A DNA stretch of 43,322 bases, from assembly GCA_047618185.1 (NCBI GenBank), contig JBLHKZ010000012.1:1-43322 (forward strand), in the 5' to 3' direction. This document shows, piece by piece, positions 30,048 through 38,044 of this stretch. A program made the position numbers and the translations under genes. Below the pieces are notes generated by a model. It saw nothing but the letters and a program-made list of their open reading frames with translations, ran no database searches and had not been told where the DNA came from. How positions within the stretch are numbered: position 1 is the first letter of the stretch; every line of letters begins with the position of its first letter. The DNA is from JAYPEY01 sp047618185 (GTDB taxonomy: Bacteria; Verrucomicrobiota; Verrucomicrobiia; Limisphaerales; JAYPEY01).

Positions 30048-33000
30048 ATGTCCCACGCCGATTTCGTTCATTTGCACCTCCATTCCGAGTACTCGCTGCT
30101 CGATGGAGCCTGTCAGCTCAAACGACTGGTGGAGCGCGGCCGTGAATTAAAATTTCCCGCCATGGCGCTCACCGACCACGGTAACATGTACGGCGCGGTC
30201 GACTTCTATCGGGCGGCCATGGACGCCGGCATCAAACCCATCGTCGGCTGTGAAGTCTACATCGCGCCCAAGAGCCGAATGCTGAAGAAGACCACGAACC
30301 ACGGCAAGGACGCCTATTATCACCTCGGCCTGCTCGCCAAGGACGAAACCGGCTACAAAAACCTGGTCAAGCTCGTGTCAGCGGGATTTTTGGAAGGCCA
30401 CTACTACAAGCCGCGAATCGACAAAGAATTGCTCGAACAGCACAAGGAGGGACTGATCGCCATGTCCGGCTGCCTCGGCAGCGAAGTGCCCCAGTTGATC
30501 CTGAAGGAAAAACTGGATCAGGCCAAAGAAACCGTTGATTGGTACAAACAAACCTTCGGAGCCGAGAATTATTATCTCGAACTACAGAATCACGGCATTC
30601 GCGAACAGACTCTCGTCAATCAGCAGCTCATTCCCTGGGCAAAGGACTTCGACCTCAAACTGATCGCAACCAACGACGTCCACTACATTAACAAGTCGGA
30701 CTCGCACGCGCACGACTGCCTGATCTGCCTCGGCAAACAGACGACCCTGGACGACACCAAGCGCAAGCGCTACGTCGAGGAGCAGTTCTACCTGCGCTCC
30801 GCCGAGGAAATGAAGGCACGCTTCGCGGACACGCCCGAGGCGATCAGCAATACGCTGGAAGTCGCCGAGAAATGCAACTTGGAGATCGTCTTCGATGAAC
30901 TGAATTATCCGACCTTTCAACCGCCCGAGAATTTCACCAACGAGGGACTGCTCCGCTTCCAACTCGCCGAGGCTTTGCAGCTTCGTTACGGAATGAGCGT
31001 CAAGGCGGTCGAGGAGAAATTCGTCGTCGAATCCATCAAAGACGCCCGCACGCTCCCAAACTTCCTCAAGGGCTCGGTCGATGAATCGACCTATTCGGAA
31101 GAACCGATCACCGACCTGAACGATCCCAACGTCGCGGAAGGCGTGAGGTCGGTCATCGATCGGCTCCAGACCGAGCTCGGCATCATCGAGCAGATGGGCT
31201 TCGTCAGCTACTTCCTCATCGTCGGCGACTTTGTCCAGCACGGCCGCTCGATCGGTATTTCCTGCGTTGCCCGCGGATCGGCCGCCGGTTCGATCGTCGC
31301 CTATCTGCTGGAAATTTCCAACGTGGACCCCATTCGCTACGGGCTGCTGTTCGAACGCTTCCTCAATCCCGAACGCGTTAATCCGCCCGATATCGACATC
31401 GACTTCGCGGACGATCGGCGCGCGGACGTCATCGCCTACGTTCGTGAAAAATATGGAGAGGATTGCGTCGCGCAGATCATCACCTTCGGCACCATGGGCG
31501 CTAAATCCGTCGTGCGAGATGTCGGACGCGTCATGGGCCTGAGCTTTGGCGAGTGCGACCGGCTCGCAAAGATGATTCCGACCGATCTGAAAATCACGCT
31601 GAAGAAGGCGCTCGCCCAGTCGTCGGAATTCAAAGCGGCCTACGAGACCGAGGAAGTGACCCGCGAATTGCTGGACACGGCCTTCGTCCTCGAGGACATG
31701 ACCCGCAACACCTCCATTCACGCGGCCGCCGTGGTCATCTGGGACCGTCCGCTGACGGACCTATTGCCGGTCAAGCGCGATGAAAGCGGGACCCTCATCA
31801 CTCAATACGCGATGAATCCCGTGGGTGACCTTGGTCTGCTGAAAATGGACTTTCTCGGGCTGAAGACCCTGACCGTCATCCGCAACGCCTGTGAGATGAT
31901 CGAGCGCACCAAAGGCATCAAGCTCGACATCGAGAAGATCACATTGACCGACCAGAAGACGTACGAGCTGATGAACCGCGGGGAAACCGTCGGCGTGTTC
32001 CAGTTGGAATCCAGCGGCATGCGAGACCTGTGCCGCAAGTTCAAGATCGCTTCGATTGAGCATATCACCGCGCTCATTTCACTCTATCGCCCCGGCCCCA
32101 TGGAGCTGATCCCCGAGTTTATTCGTCGACGCCACGGCGAGGTGGAGATCGTCTACGAACATCCGCTGCTGGAGCAGATCAACGCGGAGACCTACGGCAT
32201 CATGATCTATCAGGAGCAGGTCATGCTCGCCACCCAGCTGCTCGCCGGTTTCTCCCTCGGCGGCGCCGACCTGTTGCGCCGCGCGATGGGCAAGAAGAAG
32301 GTCGAGGTCATGCAGGAGCAGCGCGAGCTCTTCGTCAAAGGCTGCAAGGAGAAGAACGACATCCCCGCCTCCAAGGCCAACCAGGTTTTCGATCTGCTCG
32401 AGAAATTTGCCGGCTACGGATTCAACAAATCCCACGCCGCCGCCTATGCCGTCGTCGCCTACCAGACCGCCTACCTGAAGGCCAATTATCCGGTCGAGTT
32501 TCTCAGCGCGATGATGACGAACGACATGAGCGACATCGGCAAGCTGACGATCCTCATCAACGAGGCCAAGCTTCACGGAGTCGAATTGCTCCCGCCGGAC
32601 GTCAACGAATCCCACATCGTCTTCGCCCCGGCGCGCGAGGGCACCGTCATCCGCTTCGGCCTCGCGGCCATCAAGGGCGTCGGCGAGGCCGTCGTCGAAA
32701 AACTCCTCAAGGCGCGTGACGAAGGCGGTCCTTTCGCCTCCTTGAACGATCTCTGCGAGCGCGTCGACGGGCGCACCGTCAATCGCAAAGTCCTGGAAGC
32801 TCTGATCAAGACCGGCGCCTGCGATTGTTTCGGCGAAACCCGCGCCTCGCTCTTCGCCCAGATCGACCACTCACTTTCTCGCGGCGCCGCCATCATCTCC
32901 GACCGCGAGCGCGGCCAGGCTTCCCTCTTCGGCATGCTCGACGAACCGACAGACACCCTGCCCGAGGCGATCGAGAAACTGCCCGAATGGCCGCAGCATG

Positions 33001-33722
33001 ATATGCTCGCCGCGGAAAAAGAGCTGCTGGGCTTCTACGTTTCCGGACACCCGCTTTCGCCCTACGCGCCCCTGATCGACGCCTACGCGCTGACCAATTC
33101 CAAGACCGCCGCGGAATTGGAAAGCCGGTCACCGACGCGCATTGCCGGCATGGTGGACGCCGTCCAGAAAGGCGTTTCCAAGAAATCCAACAAGCCCTAC
33201 GCCATGGCGACGCTAGAAGATCTGGAAGGAACCTTTCAATTGCTCTGCCTCGGCGAGAACTACGACAAATACGAGCAACTCCTCGAGAAGGGAACGGTCC
33301 TGCTAGTCACCGGCGAGGCCAATACGGATGAGGACCCTCCCAAAATCTTTCCGAACGAAATCATTCGCATCGAAGACGCGCCCAGGAAATACACGAAGCA
33401 GGTGCATCTGCGCCTTCACACCGCGAACATCGCTCCCGAAAAGATGGACGACGCCCTGGAACTGGTCACGGCCCATCGCGGACCCATTCCACTCTGGCTC
33501 TGCATGCTGCCGCCGACCGGAGAGGTCGTCTTCATCGAAACCCACGACCGCTACAACGTCCAACCCTCGATCGAATTCCAGCGCGAAGTCGACGAATTGT
33601 TCGGCGACGACACCTACTACGCGAAGGCTGACCACACGCTTCCCGAGCGACAGAAGAAGCCCTGGGAACGCGGCGGTCGAAATGGCAATGGCAATGGCAA
33701 TGGCAATGGCAATCGAGATTAA
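30048..33722 (+). CDS. dnaE: DNA polymerase III alpha subunit
   Basis: A 1224-aa replicative polymerase (DnaE1 type). The N-terminal PHP domain keeps HLHLHSEYSLLDGACQLK and LTDHGNMYGAVDFY, suggesting intact metal ligands. The palm contains PDIDIDFADDRR with two catalytic Asp (near residue 450) and LKMDFLGLKTL with the third (near 600). Later parts show the beta-binding and OB-fold regions (RIAGMVDAVQKGVSKKSNKP). The tail encodes Asn-Gly repeats and ends just before a strong terminator. It starts at 30048, facing the RGG protein gene across a 217-bp divergent gap. Confidence 0.97.
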   Translation: MSHADFVHLHLHSEYSLLDGACQLKRLVERGRELKFPAMALTDHGNMYGAVDFYRAAMDAGIKPIVGCEVYIAPKSRMLKKTTNHGKDAYYHLGLLAKDETGYKNLVKLVSAGFLEGHYYKPRIDKELLEQHKEGLIAMSGCLGSEVPQLILKEKLDQAKETVDWYKQTFGAENYYLELQNHGIREQTLVNQQLIPWAKDFDLKLIATNDVHYINKSDSHAHDCLICLGKQTTLDDTKRKRYVEEQFYLRSAEEMKARFADTPEAISNTLEVAEKCNLEIVFDELNYPTFQPPENFTNEGLLRFQLAEALQLRYGMSVKAVEEKFVVESIKDARTLPNFLKGSVDESTYSEEPITDLNDPNVAEGVRSVIDRLQTELGIIEQMGFVSYFLIVGDFVQHGRSIGISCVARGSAAGSIVAYLLEISNVDPIRYGLLFERFLNPERVNPPDIDIDFADDRRADVIAYVREKYGEDCVAQIITFGTMGAKSVVRDVGRVMGLSFGECDRLAKMIPTDLKITLKKALAQSSEFKAAYETEEVTRELLDTAFVLEDMTRNTSIHAAAVVIWDRPLTDLLPVKRDESGTLITQYAMNPVGDLGLLKMDFLGLKTLTVIRNACEMIERTKGIKLDIEKITLTDQKTYELMNRGETVGVFQLESSGMRDLCRKFKIASIEHITALISLYRPGPMELIPEFIRRRHGEVEIVYEHPLLEQINAETYGIMIYQEQVMLATQLLAGFSLGGADLLRRAMGKKKVEVMQEQRELFVKGCKEKNDIPASKANQVFDLLEKFAGYGFNKSHAAAYAVVAYQTAYLKANYPVEFLSAMMTNDMSDIGKLTILINEAKLHGVELLPPDVNESHIVFAPAREGTVIRFGLAAIKGVGEAVVEKLLKARDEGGPFASLNDLCERVDGRTVNRKVLEALIKTGACDCFGETRASLFAQIDHSLSRGAAIISDRERGQASLFGMLDEPTDTLPEAIEKLPEWPQHDMLAAEKELLGFYVSGHPLSPYAPLIDAYALTNSKTAAELESRSPTRIAGMVDAVQKGVSKKSNKPYAMATLEDLEGTFQLLCLGENYDKYEQLLEKGTVLLVTGEANTDEDPPKIFPNEIIRIEDAPRKYTKQVHLRLHTANIAPEKMDDALELVTAHRGPIPLWLCMLPPTGEVVFIETHDRYNVQPSIEFQREVDELFGDDTYYAKADHTLPERQKKPWERGGRNGNGNGNGNGNRD
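33681..33713 (+). repeat. Hexanucleotide microsatellite (AATGGC) in the 3' end of dnaE
   Basis: Five and a half perfect tandem copies of AATGGC encode Asn-Gly repeats in the last residues of DnaE, three codons before the stop. Because the unit is a multiple of three, copy-number slippage would change only the tail length. Confidence 0.9.
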
Positions 33723-33783
33723 ACCGCCCGAAGGGAAGCCAAACGTTAGATTCCGTTGGCGCTAATCCTGACCTCAAACAAAA

Positions 33784-33811
33784 AAAGCGGCTCCCTTTCA
33801 GGAGCCGCTTT
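33784..33811. terminator. Bidirectional rho-independent terminator between dnaE and the MFS gene
   Basis: A perfect 11-bp stem (AAAGCGGCTCC / GGAGCCGCTTT) with a 6-base loop, with an A-run on the left (33778-33786) and T-containing sequence on the right. It lies between two convergent genes, dnaE (ends 33722) and the MFS gene (ends 33830), and could serve both. Confidence 0.85.
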
Positions 33812-33829
33812 CGCATTAAACAAGGCTGT

Positions 33830-35497
33830 TCACAGCTCCGTCGCCGCAGCCTGGGCGCCCGCCTCTTCGTCCGGCGTCAGGAGATGCACCTGTTTGTAGC
33901 CGCCCTTCGACCTGAAATACACAATGAGCAGGATATAGCCGATCAACATGATCACAGGAAAAATCACCATGCTGCCCAAAGCGCCCTGACTGCTCGTCGC
34001 GCGAGCGTCGGCAATCTCCGCGTTGACCGCAGCGACTTTATCCGCAGGAAGCTTCTCCACGGCCACAGTCAGAGCCGCGTCATCGATCGCCTGATACTTG
34101 ATGATTTCGTAGATGGCCTTGTCCTCCAGTGTCGTAAGGGTTCCGCCTTCCACTAGCCCCGGAACGGTAATCGCCGCTGGCGTGGCCGCAACCGCTTCAA
34201 TCTGCTTGTCGGCCTGAAGCGCGCCAATATAAGGGAAGCCAAGCGTGCCGACCGCGAGCATTCCAATACCGCTGATCGCATTCAAGGTGAGCGCGCCGCC
34301 CTTCGGCGTTTGCTCGGAAACGACGCCGAGCATCGTCGGCCAGAAGAAGGTCTTGCCGAACGCGTAAATCGTCGCGGCGACGAAAATCATCTTGCCCGCC
34401 GCGCTGGACAGCATTCCGAGTCCTGCTATCGCCAAAACCGCGCTCGCGGCCAGCAGCCCCAGCGGAGACAGACGATGCACGATGGGACCGGCGAAGAAAC
34501 GAAGAACCATCATAATCACGGACGTGTAAACCAGAACCCAGCCGGGATGAAAATTGCCCTTAGCAACGCCTTCCATGATACCGGTGATCCATCCGTCCGT
34601 GCCAATTTCGGTCGTGGCCAGAGGCATCATGATCAAAACCAGAACGAATAGGAGAGATCGGCCCATGGCCTTGGTGTAGACGCCAAATCCGACCACAATT
34701 CCAACCCCGATTGCGATAAAGAAGGCTTTCTGCCCGCCGGACAGGATGGCTCCGGCCGAATAGAAATCCATCAACTGCAGTGTGACCAGAAAACCAACGA
34801 CGATTGCGCCGAGAATTCCGAATTCCGAAAGCATCTCCCGATAGCTCACGCCGGACGCGACTCGCTCGCTGACCGGAAAATCCTCGCCAATCAACATTAC
34901 AAAGTAGACGACGGCGGGCACGGCGATCAGGCCGATCTTGATCCACCAGGCAATGTCGCCAAGAAAAATGGTGACCACGCCCGCCAGCACCAGGCCGCCC
35001 GGCCAACCAGCATGGAGAATGTTGAGCCACTTGGTTTTCTCCTTGCTGAACAACGTGGCGACCACTGGATTGATGAACGCCTCGACCGTCCCGTTGGCGA
35101 GTCCGAGAATCAGACTGCCCCAATAGAGTAGATTGTAGGCCAACGGCAGGTTCGGCGAGTCGCCGTGCGAGATAAAGTAGGCGCTGACTCCCATCACCGC
35201 CCAAATCGAATGGCCGACAAAGGCAATCTTCATGGCCGTTTTGTATCCAATACGGTCAATGAGCAGACTGAATCCAATGATGCTCACGGCAAACGGCCAG
35301 ATGCCAATGCCCGCCAGACGTCCGGCCTGCGCCGGATCAAGGCTAAATTCAGTGGACCAGGTATTGATCAAAAACATTCGGGCAATAAAACCGAAGGCGG
35401 TCGCAATCAGGGCGATAAAGCATCCCCAGAATAGCTTTTGGCTGTGGCCGCCGCCGGATTTAGCCGCGCTGTTGTCGTTGTTTTTTTCGTCGCTCAT
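33830..35497 (-). CDS. Major facilitator superfamily transporter
   Basis: A 555-aa inner-membrane transporter with about 12 hydrophobic segments. The N-terminal half contains LLIDRIGYKTAMKIAF, an MFS loop 2-3-like D(R/K)xGxK motif. A long hydrophilic insertion (about residues 430-500, rich in Ala/Glu/Asp) sits before the last membrane segment, longer than usual. The C-terminus is acidic. It shares strand and close spacing (42 bp) with the Gfo/Idh gene, suggesting sugar or polyol import followed by oxidation; the substrate is not readable. Confidence 0.88.
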   Translation of the reverse strand: MSDEKNNDNSAAKSGGGHSQKLFWGCFIALIATAFGFIARMFLINTWSTEFSLDPAQAGRLAGIGIWPFAVSIIGFSLLIDRIGYKTAMKIAFVGHSIWAVMGVSAYFISHGDSPNLPLAYNLLYWGSLILGLANGTVEAFINPVVATLFSKEKTKWLNILHAGWPGGLVLAGVVTIFLGDIAWWIKIGLIAVPAVVYFVMLIGEDFPVSERVASGVSYREMLSEFGILGAIVVGFLVTLQLMDFYSAGAILSGGQKAFFIAIGVGIVVGFGVYTKAMGRSLLFVLVLIMMPLATTEIGTDGWITGIMEGVAKGNFHPGWVLVYTSVIMMVLRFFAGPIVHRLSPLGLLAASAVLAIAGLGMLSSAAGKMIFVAATIYAFGKTFFWPTMLGVVSEQTPKGGALTLNAISGIGMLAVGTLGFPYIGALQADKQIEAVAATPAAITVPGLVEGGTLTTLEDKAIYEIIKYQAIDDAALTVAVEKLPADKVAAVNAEIADARATSSQGALGSMVIFPVIMLIGYILLIVYFRSKGGYKQVHLLTPDEEAGAQAAATEL

Positions 35498-35539
35498 AGT
35501 TGTCGGTTTGGGTGTAGGGATCGGTTCGGGTCGTTAAAA

Positions 35540-36655
35540 TCAGGCGAGGGTAAATTCGGGGAGATTCACGATCTTTCCGCCCTGCTCGGCGGACTCGTGA
35601 GCGCAAATTCCGACGCAGGTCCAGTTGGCGGAGGTCGCGGCGTTGGGCCGCGGATCGCGATCTTCGGCCAGCGCGTTTAGAAATTCGTTCACCATGTGCG
35701 GGTGGCTGCCGCCGTGTCCCGCGCCCTGCAGGAAGGACAAATGGTCGTCGTCTTCGATCGATTGCGTGAACTTGCGAATCGGTTCGGGCAGCAAGTGCGC
35801 GTAGTCCGGAACTTCAACTTTCTCTGGAATCTCCGGCTCCGGCCGCTTGGCCACGTGAAGAATCATCGGCTCGTTTTCCACCAGCGTCCATTCGAAGCTC
35901 TTCTTCGTGCCGTAGACATCGATGCTTTCGCGGTATTGTCGGGCGACGTCGTAGAGGAACCGCCAGATGTGCGCGGAGAGGTCGCTGTCCTTGATCTTGA
36001 TGTGGCAGGTTTCAACGGCGAACTTGTTGCCGCTTTTCTGCGCGATATCAGCCCTCACCGTTCCGCTTCCAAAACAACTCACATATTCCGCCCGCCCATC
36101 GACCATGCCAAGGCAGGGGCTCACGACATGCGTCGCGTAGTGCATCGGAATCATTTTCTCCCAGTAGTCGGGCCAGCCGTCCATGTCCTGAGGATGACTC
36201 GCGGCGAGATACTGGATCTTGCCCAACTCCCCTTTGTCATGCAGCTCTTTGATGAACAAATACTCCCGGCTGTAGACAACCGTCTCGGCCATCATGTATT
36301 TGAGGCCGGTTTCATCGACGGTTTTGCAGATCTCCTCGCATTCGGCGATGGTCGTGGCCATCGGCACCGTGCACATGACATGTTTGCCCGCGCGCAACGC
36401 CTTGAGGGATTGGGAAGCGTGATCCGAAATCGGGGAATTAATGTGGACCGCGTCGATTTCCGGATCCTTAAGCAACTCGTCGTAGTCCGTGTATCGCTTC
36501 GGAACGTCGAGCGCGTCCGCGACTTTGTTCAACTCAGCCTCATTGCGACGGCAAACGGCGATCACGTTGCCATTGGGATGCGCCTGATGAATCGGAATAA
36601 ATTCCGCTCCAAATCCCAACCCAACAACAGCAACATTGAATTTCTTATCGCTCAT
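35540..36655 (-). CDS. Gfo/Idh/MocA family oxidoreductase
   Basis: A 371-aa NAD(P)-dependent dehydrogenase-like protein. The Rossmann start is VAVVGLGFGAEFIPIHQ. The place of the usual EKP motif reads KHVMCTVPMATT, so the canonical catalytic Lys is replaced. A later HPHMVNEFLNAL and His-rich HYATHVVSP give the second domain. Related enzymes oxidise sugars, inositols or sugar alcohols, but the altered motif means the reaction could differ. It is the first gene of the pair with the MFS transporter. Confidence 0.92.
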   Translation of the reverse strand: MSDKKFNVAVVGLGFGAEFIPIHQAHPNGNVIAVCRRNEAELNKVADALDVPKRYTDYDELLKDPEIDAVHINSPISDHASQSLKALRAGKHVMCTVPMATTIAECEEICKTVDETGLKYMMAETVVYSREYLFIKELHDKGELGKIQYLAASHPQDMDGWPDYWEKMIPMHYATHVVSPCLGMVDGRAEYVSCFGSGTVRADIAQKSGNKFAVETCHIKIKDSDLSAHIWRFLYDVARQYRESIDVYGTKKSFEWTLVENEPMILHVAKRPEPEIPEKVEVPDYAHLLPEPIRKFTQSIEDDDHLSFLQGAGHGGSHPHMVNEFLNALAEDRDPRPNAATSANWTCVGICAHESAEQGGKIVNLPEFTLA

Positions 36656-37043
36656 GGCTTGTTTCGGCTTTGACCCAACTCAATCGAACTGCATACGGCG
36701 CCCCGACGAGGGTAAAACACGGTGTTGACGAACGCGCGAGATGACAACGATGGGTCGGCAAACTGTCAACGGTAAAGTTGTTTCAAACTCGCGCCTGCGC
36801 CTCGTCCGGTTTCAGCGCGTCACCCCGCCCCGCCCGCCCTCACGAAGCGCGCTCGCAACCATCAAACGTCGGGCTTCGACCTGAGATTCAAACATGCCTG
36901 AAATTGAGCGCAGGAGACGCATCGGAGTTCTCCGCACGCGAGTGATGCCTGGATGGGGAGAGTTTGGATTGACCAACGCCCCTGTCGGCCTATGGATGCA
37001 ACCTTTAGCTCGGCGCCAATGCAGGCGTCCTCCGGGCGGCCCC
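36656..37043. other. Gap of about 390 bp with no gene seen
   Basis: This stretch lies between the Gfo/Idh start and the end of the cNMP-fold gene. It should hold the promoter of the Gfo/Idh-MFS pair. No convincing -10/-35, terminator or gene was found; a long minus-strand frame here has a Pro/Arg-heavy composition and no recognisable product. Confidence 0.5.
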
Positions 37044-37562
37044 TTACGCGTCCTCTGACGACCCCGAATCAGCCATGCCCGTTGTCCGTTCTTCGATCCC
37101 AATCTCCGCTTTCTTGAGAAATTGCGTCAGGAGGCTGAATTTCTGGCTGTCTTCACTGGTCGGCTGTTCAAATTTTTCGCTCAATTCCGCAAATTCTCGT
37201 TTCAGATCGGCGAAATAGGAATCCAGTTTTGCCAAACGGCTGGCCAAGATTCGCGCAATATGGAGCCCCAAAGCCGGGTTCCCGGCCAGGAAGGTGTCCG
37301 CATCATCGACAATATAGAAACTCGAGGGCTCTAAAGTTCGAACCGTCGCAAAATGAAAGGTCTTCAAAAGCACCGATAACTCTCCGAAAACGGAGCCAGG
37401 CTCTGAAATCTCACATAGCCGTTGGCCATTCTTAAGAATCTCAACGGAGCCCTTGGCCAGCACATAAAGCTGCCGCTTCCGCTCTCCCTGGCGCAAAACA
37501 TCGTGACCTCTTTCGAGTGATGTTGCCTCCAAGTGTTTGACGCTGTCTAAAATCTGTTCCAT
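37044..37562 (-). CDS. Cyclic-nucleotide-binding-fold protein without a DNA-binding domain
   Basis: A 172-aa protein with a CRP/cNMP-binding beta-roll (about residues 15-110: LYVLAKGSVEILKNGQRLCE, GSVFGELSVL). The phosphate-binding cassette ends FHFATV in place of the usual RxATV, so the Arg that contacts the cyclic phosphate is missing and cAMP binding is doubtful. After a helix (LGLHIARILASRLAKL) there is a coiled, charged tail instead of a helix-turn-helix. It is likely a signalling or scaffold protein. It is divergent from the exopolysaccharide cluster. Confidence 0.85.
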   Translation of the reverse strand: MEQILDSVKHLEATSLERGHDVLRQGERKRQLYVLAKGSVEILKNGQRLCEISEPGSVFGELSVLLKTFHFATVRTLEPSSFYIVDDADTFLAGNPALGLHIARILASRLAKLDSYFADLKREFAELSEKFEQPTSEDSQKFSLLTQFLKKAEIGIEERTTGMADSGSSEDA

Positions 37563-37580
37563 ATCAGTGCTTATATGTCT

Positions 37581-37610
37581 TTTTTAAAGCCAAATATCGT
37601 TGATTGTCAA
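37581..37610 (-). promoter_or_regulatory. Putative promoter of the cNMP-fold gene
   Basis: On the minus strand a perfect TTGACA (37605-37610) is followed 18 bases later by TAAAAA (37581-37586), 19 bases before the gene start at 37562. Spacing suits a sigma-70 promoter. Confidence 0.5.
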
Positions 37611-37698
37611 CGGGAAAATGGGATTGCGGGGAATACCGGAATACCTCAATCACCCGATCTGCCATTTCAATTGACGCATGGCGCGTTTATTCTCCCCG

Positions 37699-37830
37699 GC
37701 CTGACTGATGGGTCAGGCAAAGATTTGGAGAGTTGGCCCCAGTTCGGTTAGCCGCCGACCGAACGGTGGATTCCTATCGCTTCTCTGCAAATCCCTCCGC
37801 CCGAACGGCGCCGTTCGGGGAACTCTCAAA
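37699..37830. promoter_or_regulatory. Cluster of three hairpins upstream of the exopolysaccharide genes
   Basis: Three consecutive inverted repeats: GCCTGAC/GTCAGGC (37699-37718, 6-base loop), GTTCGGT/ACCGAAC (37742-37764), and the perfect palindrome CCGAACGGCGCCGTTCGG (37801-37818). Outside them, TTTGGAGAGTT (37724-37734) and AACTCTCAAA (37821-37830) form an imperfect flanking inverted pair. This could be a regulatory leader, an operator array or a decayed repeat element. No known riboswitch was recognised. Confidence 0.55.
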
Positions 37831-37985
37831 ATACAATTGACTCAATAGACAACATTTATAATCTTTTCATCCATGAATGGAATCCCATTCCAAAACAGAC
37901 TTCAGAGAGTTAGATCTGGCCAAAATGACGAATTGGTGATGGGCAGAATCTGTCTCGAAATTTGACACAAACAACCAGTAATTGA

Positions 37986-38014
37986 TTGACCCCAAGTCGG
38001 TTGATAGCTAAAGT
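37986..38014 (+). promoter_or_regulatory. Putative sigma-70 promoter of the exopolysaccharide cluster
   Basis: TTGACC (37986-37991, five of six to the -35 consensus) and TAAAGT (38009-38014, four of six to the -10) are 17 bases apart. The predicted start of transcription lies about 20 bases before the ATG at 38045. Confidence 0.45.
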
Positions 38015-38044
38015 AACGCGTTCGAGAAGACCCAATAAGACCTT

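Noticed and set aside
30582..31721. A 379-codon minus-strand frame opposite dnaE
   Set aside because: It lies fully inside the dnaE palm region, whose catalytic motifs are intact, and has no recognisable product.
36812..37102. A 96-codon minus-strand frame in the gap before the cNMP gene
   Set aside because: Arg/Gly/Pro-rich with no motif, and it overlaps the 3' end of a real gene; no ribosome binding site.
37619..37660. Tandem GGAATACC copies in the gap upstream of the exopolysaccharide cluster
   Set aside because: Only two copies, too few to support a repeat or binding-site call on their own.
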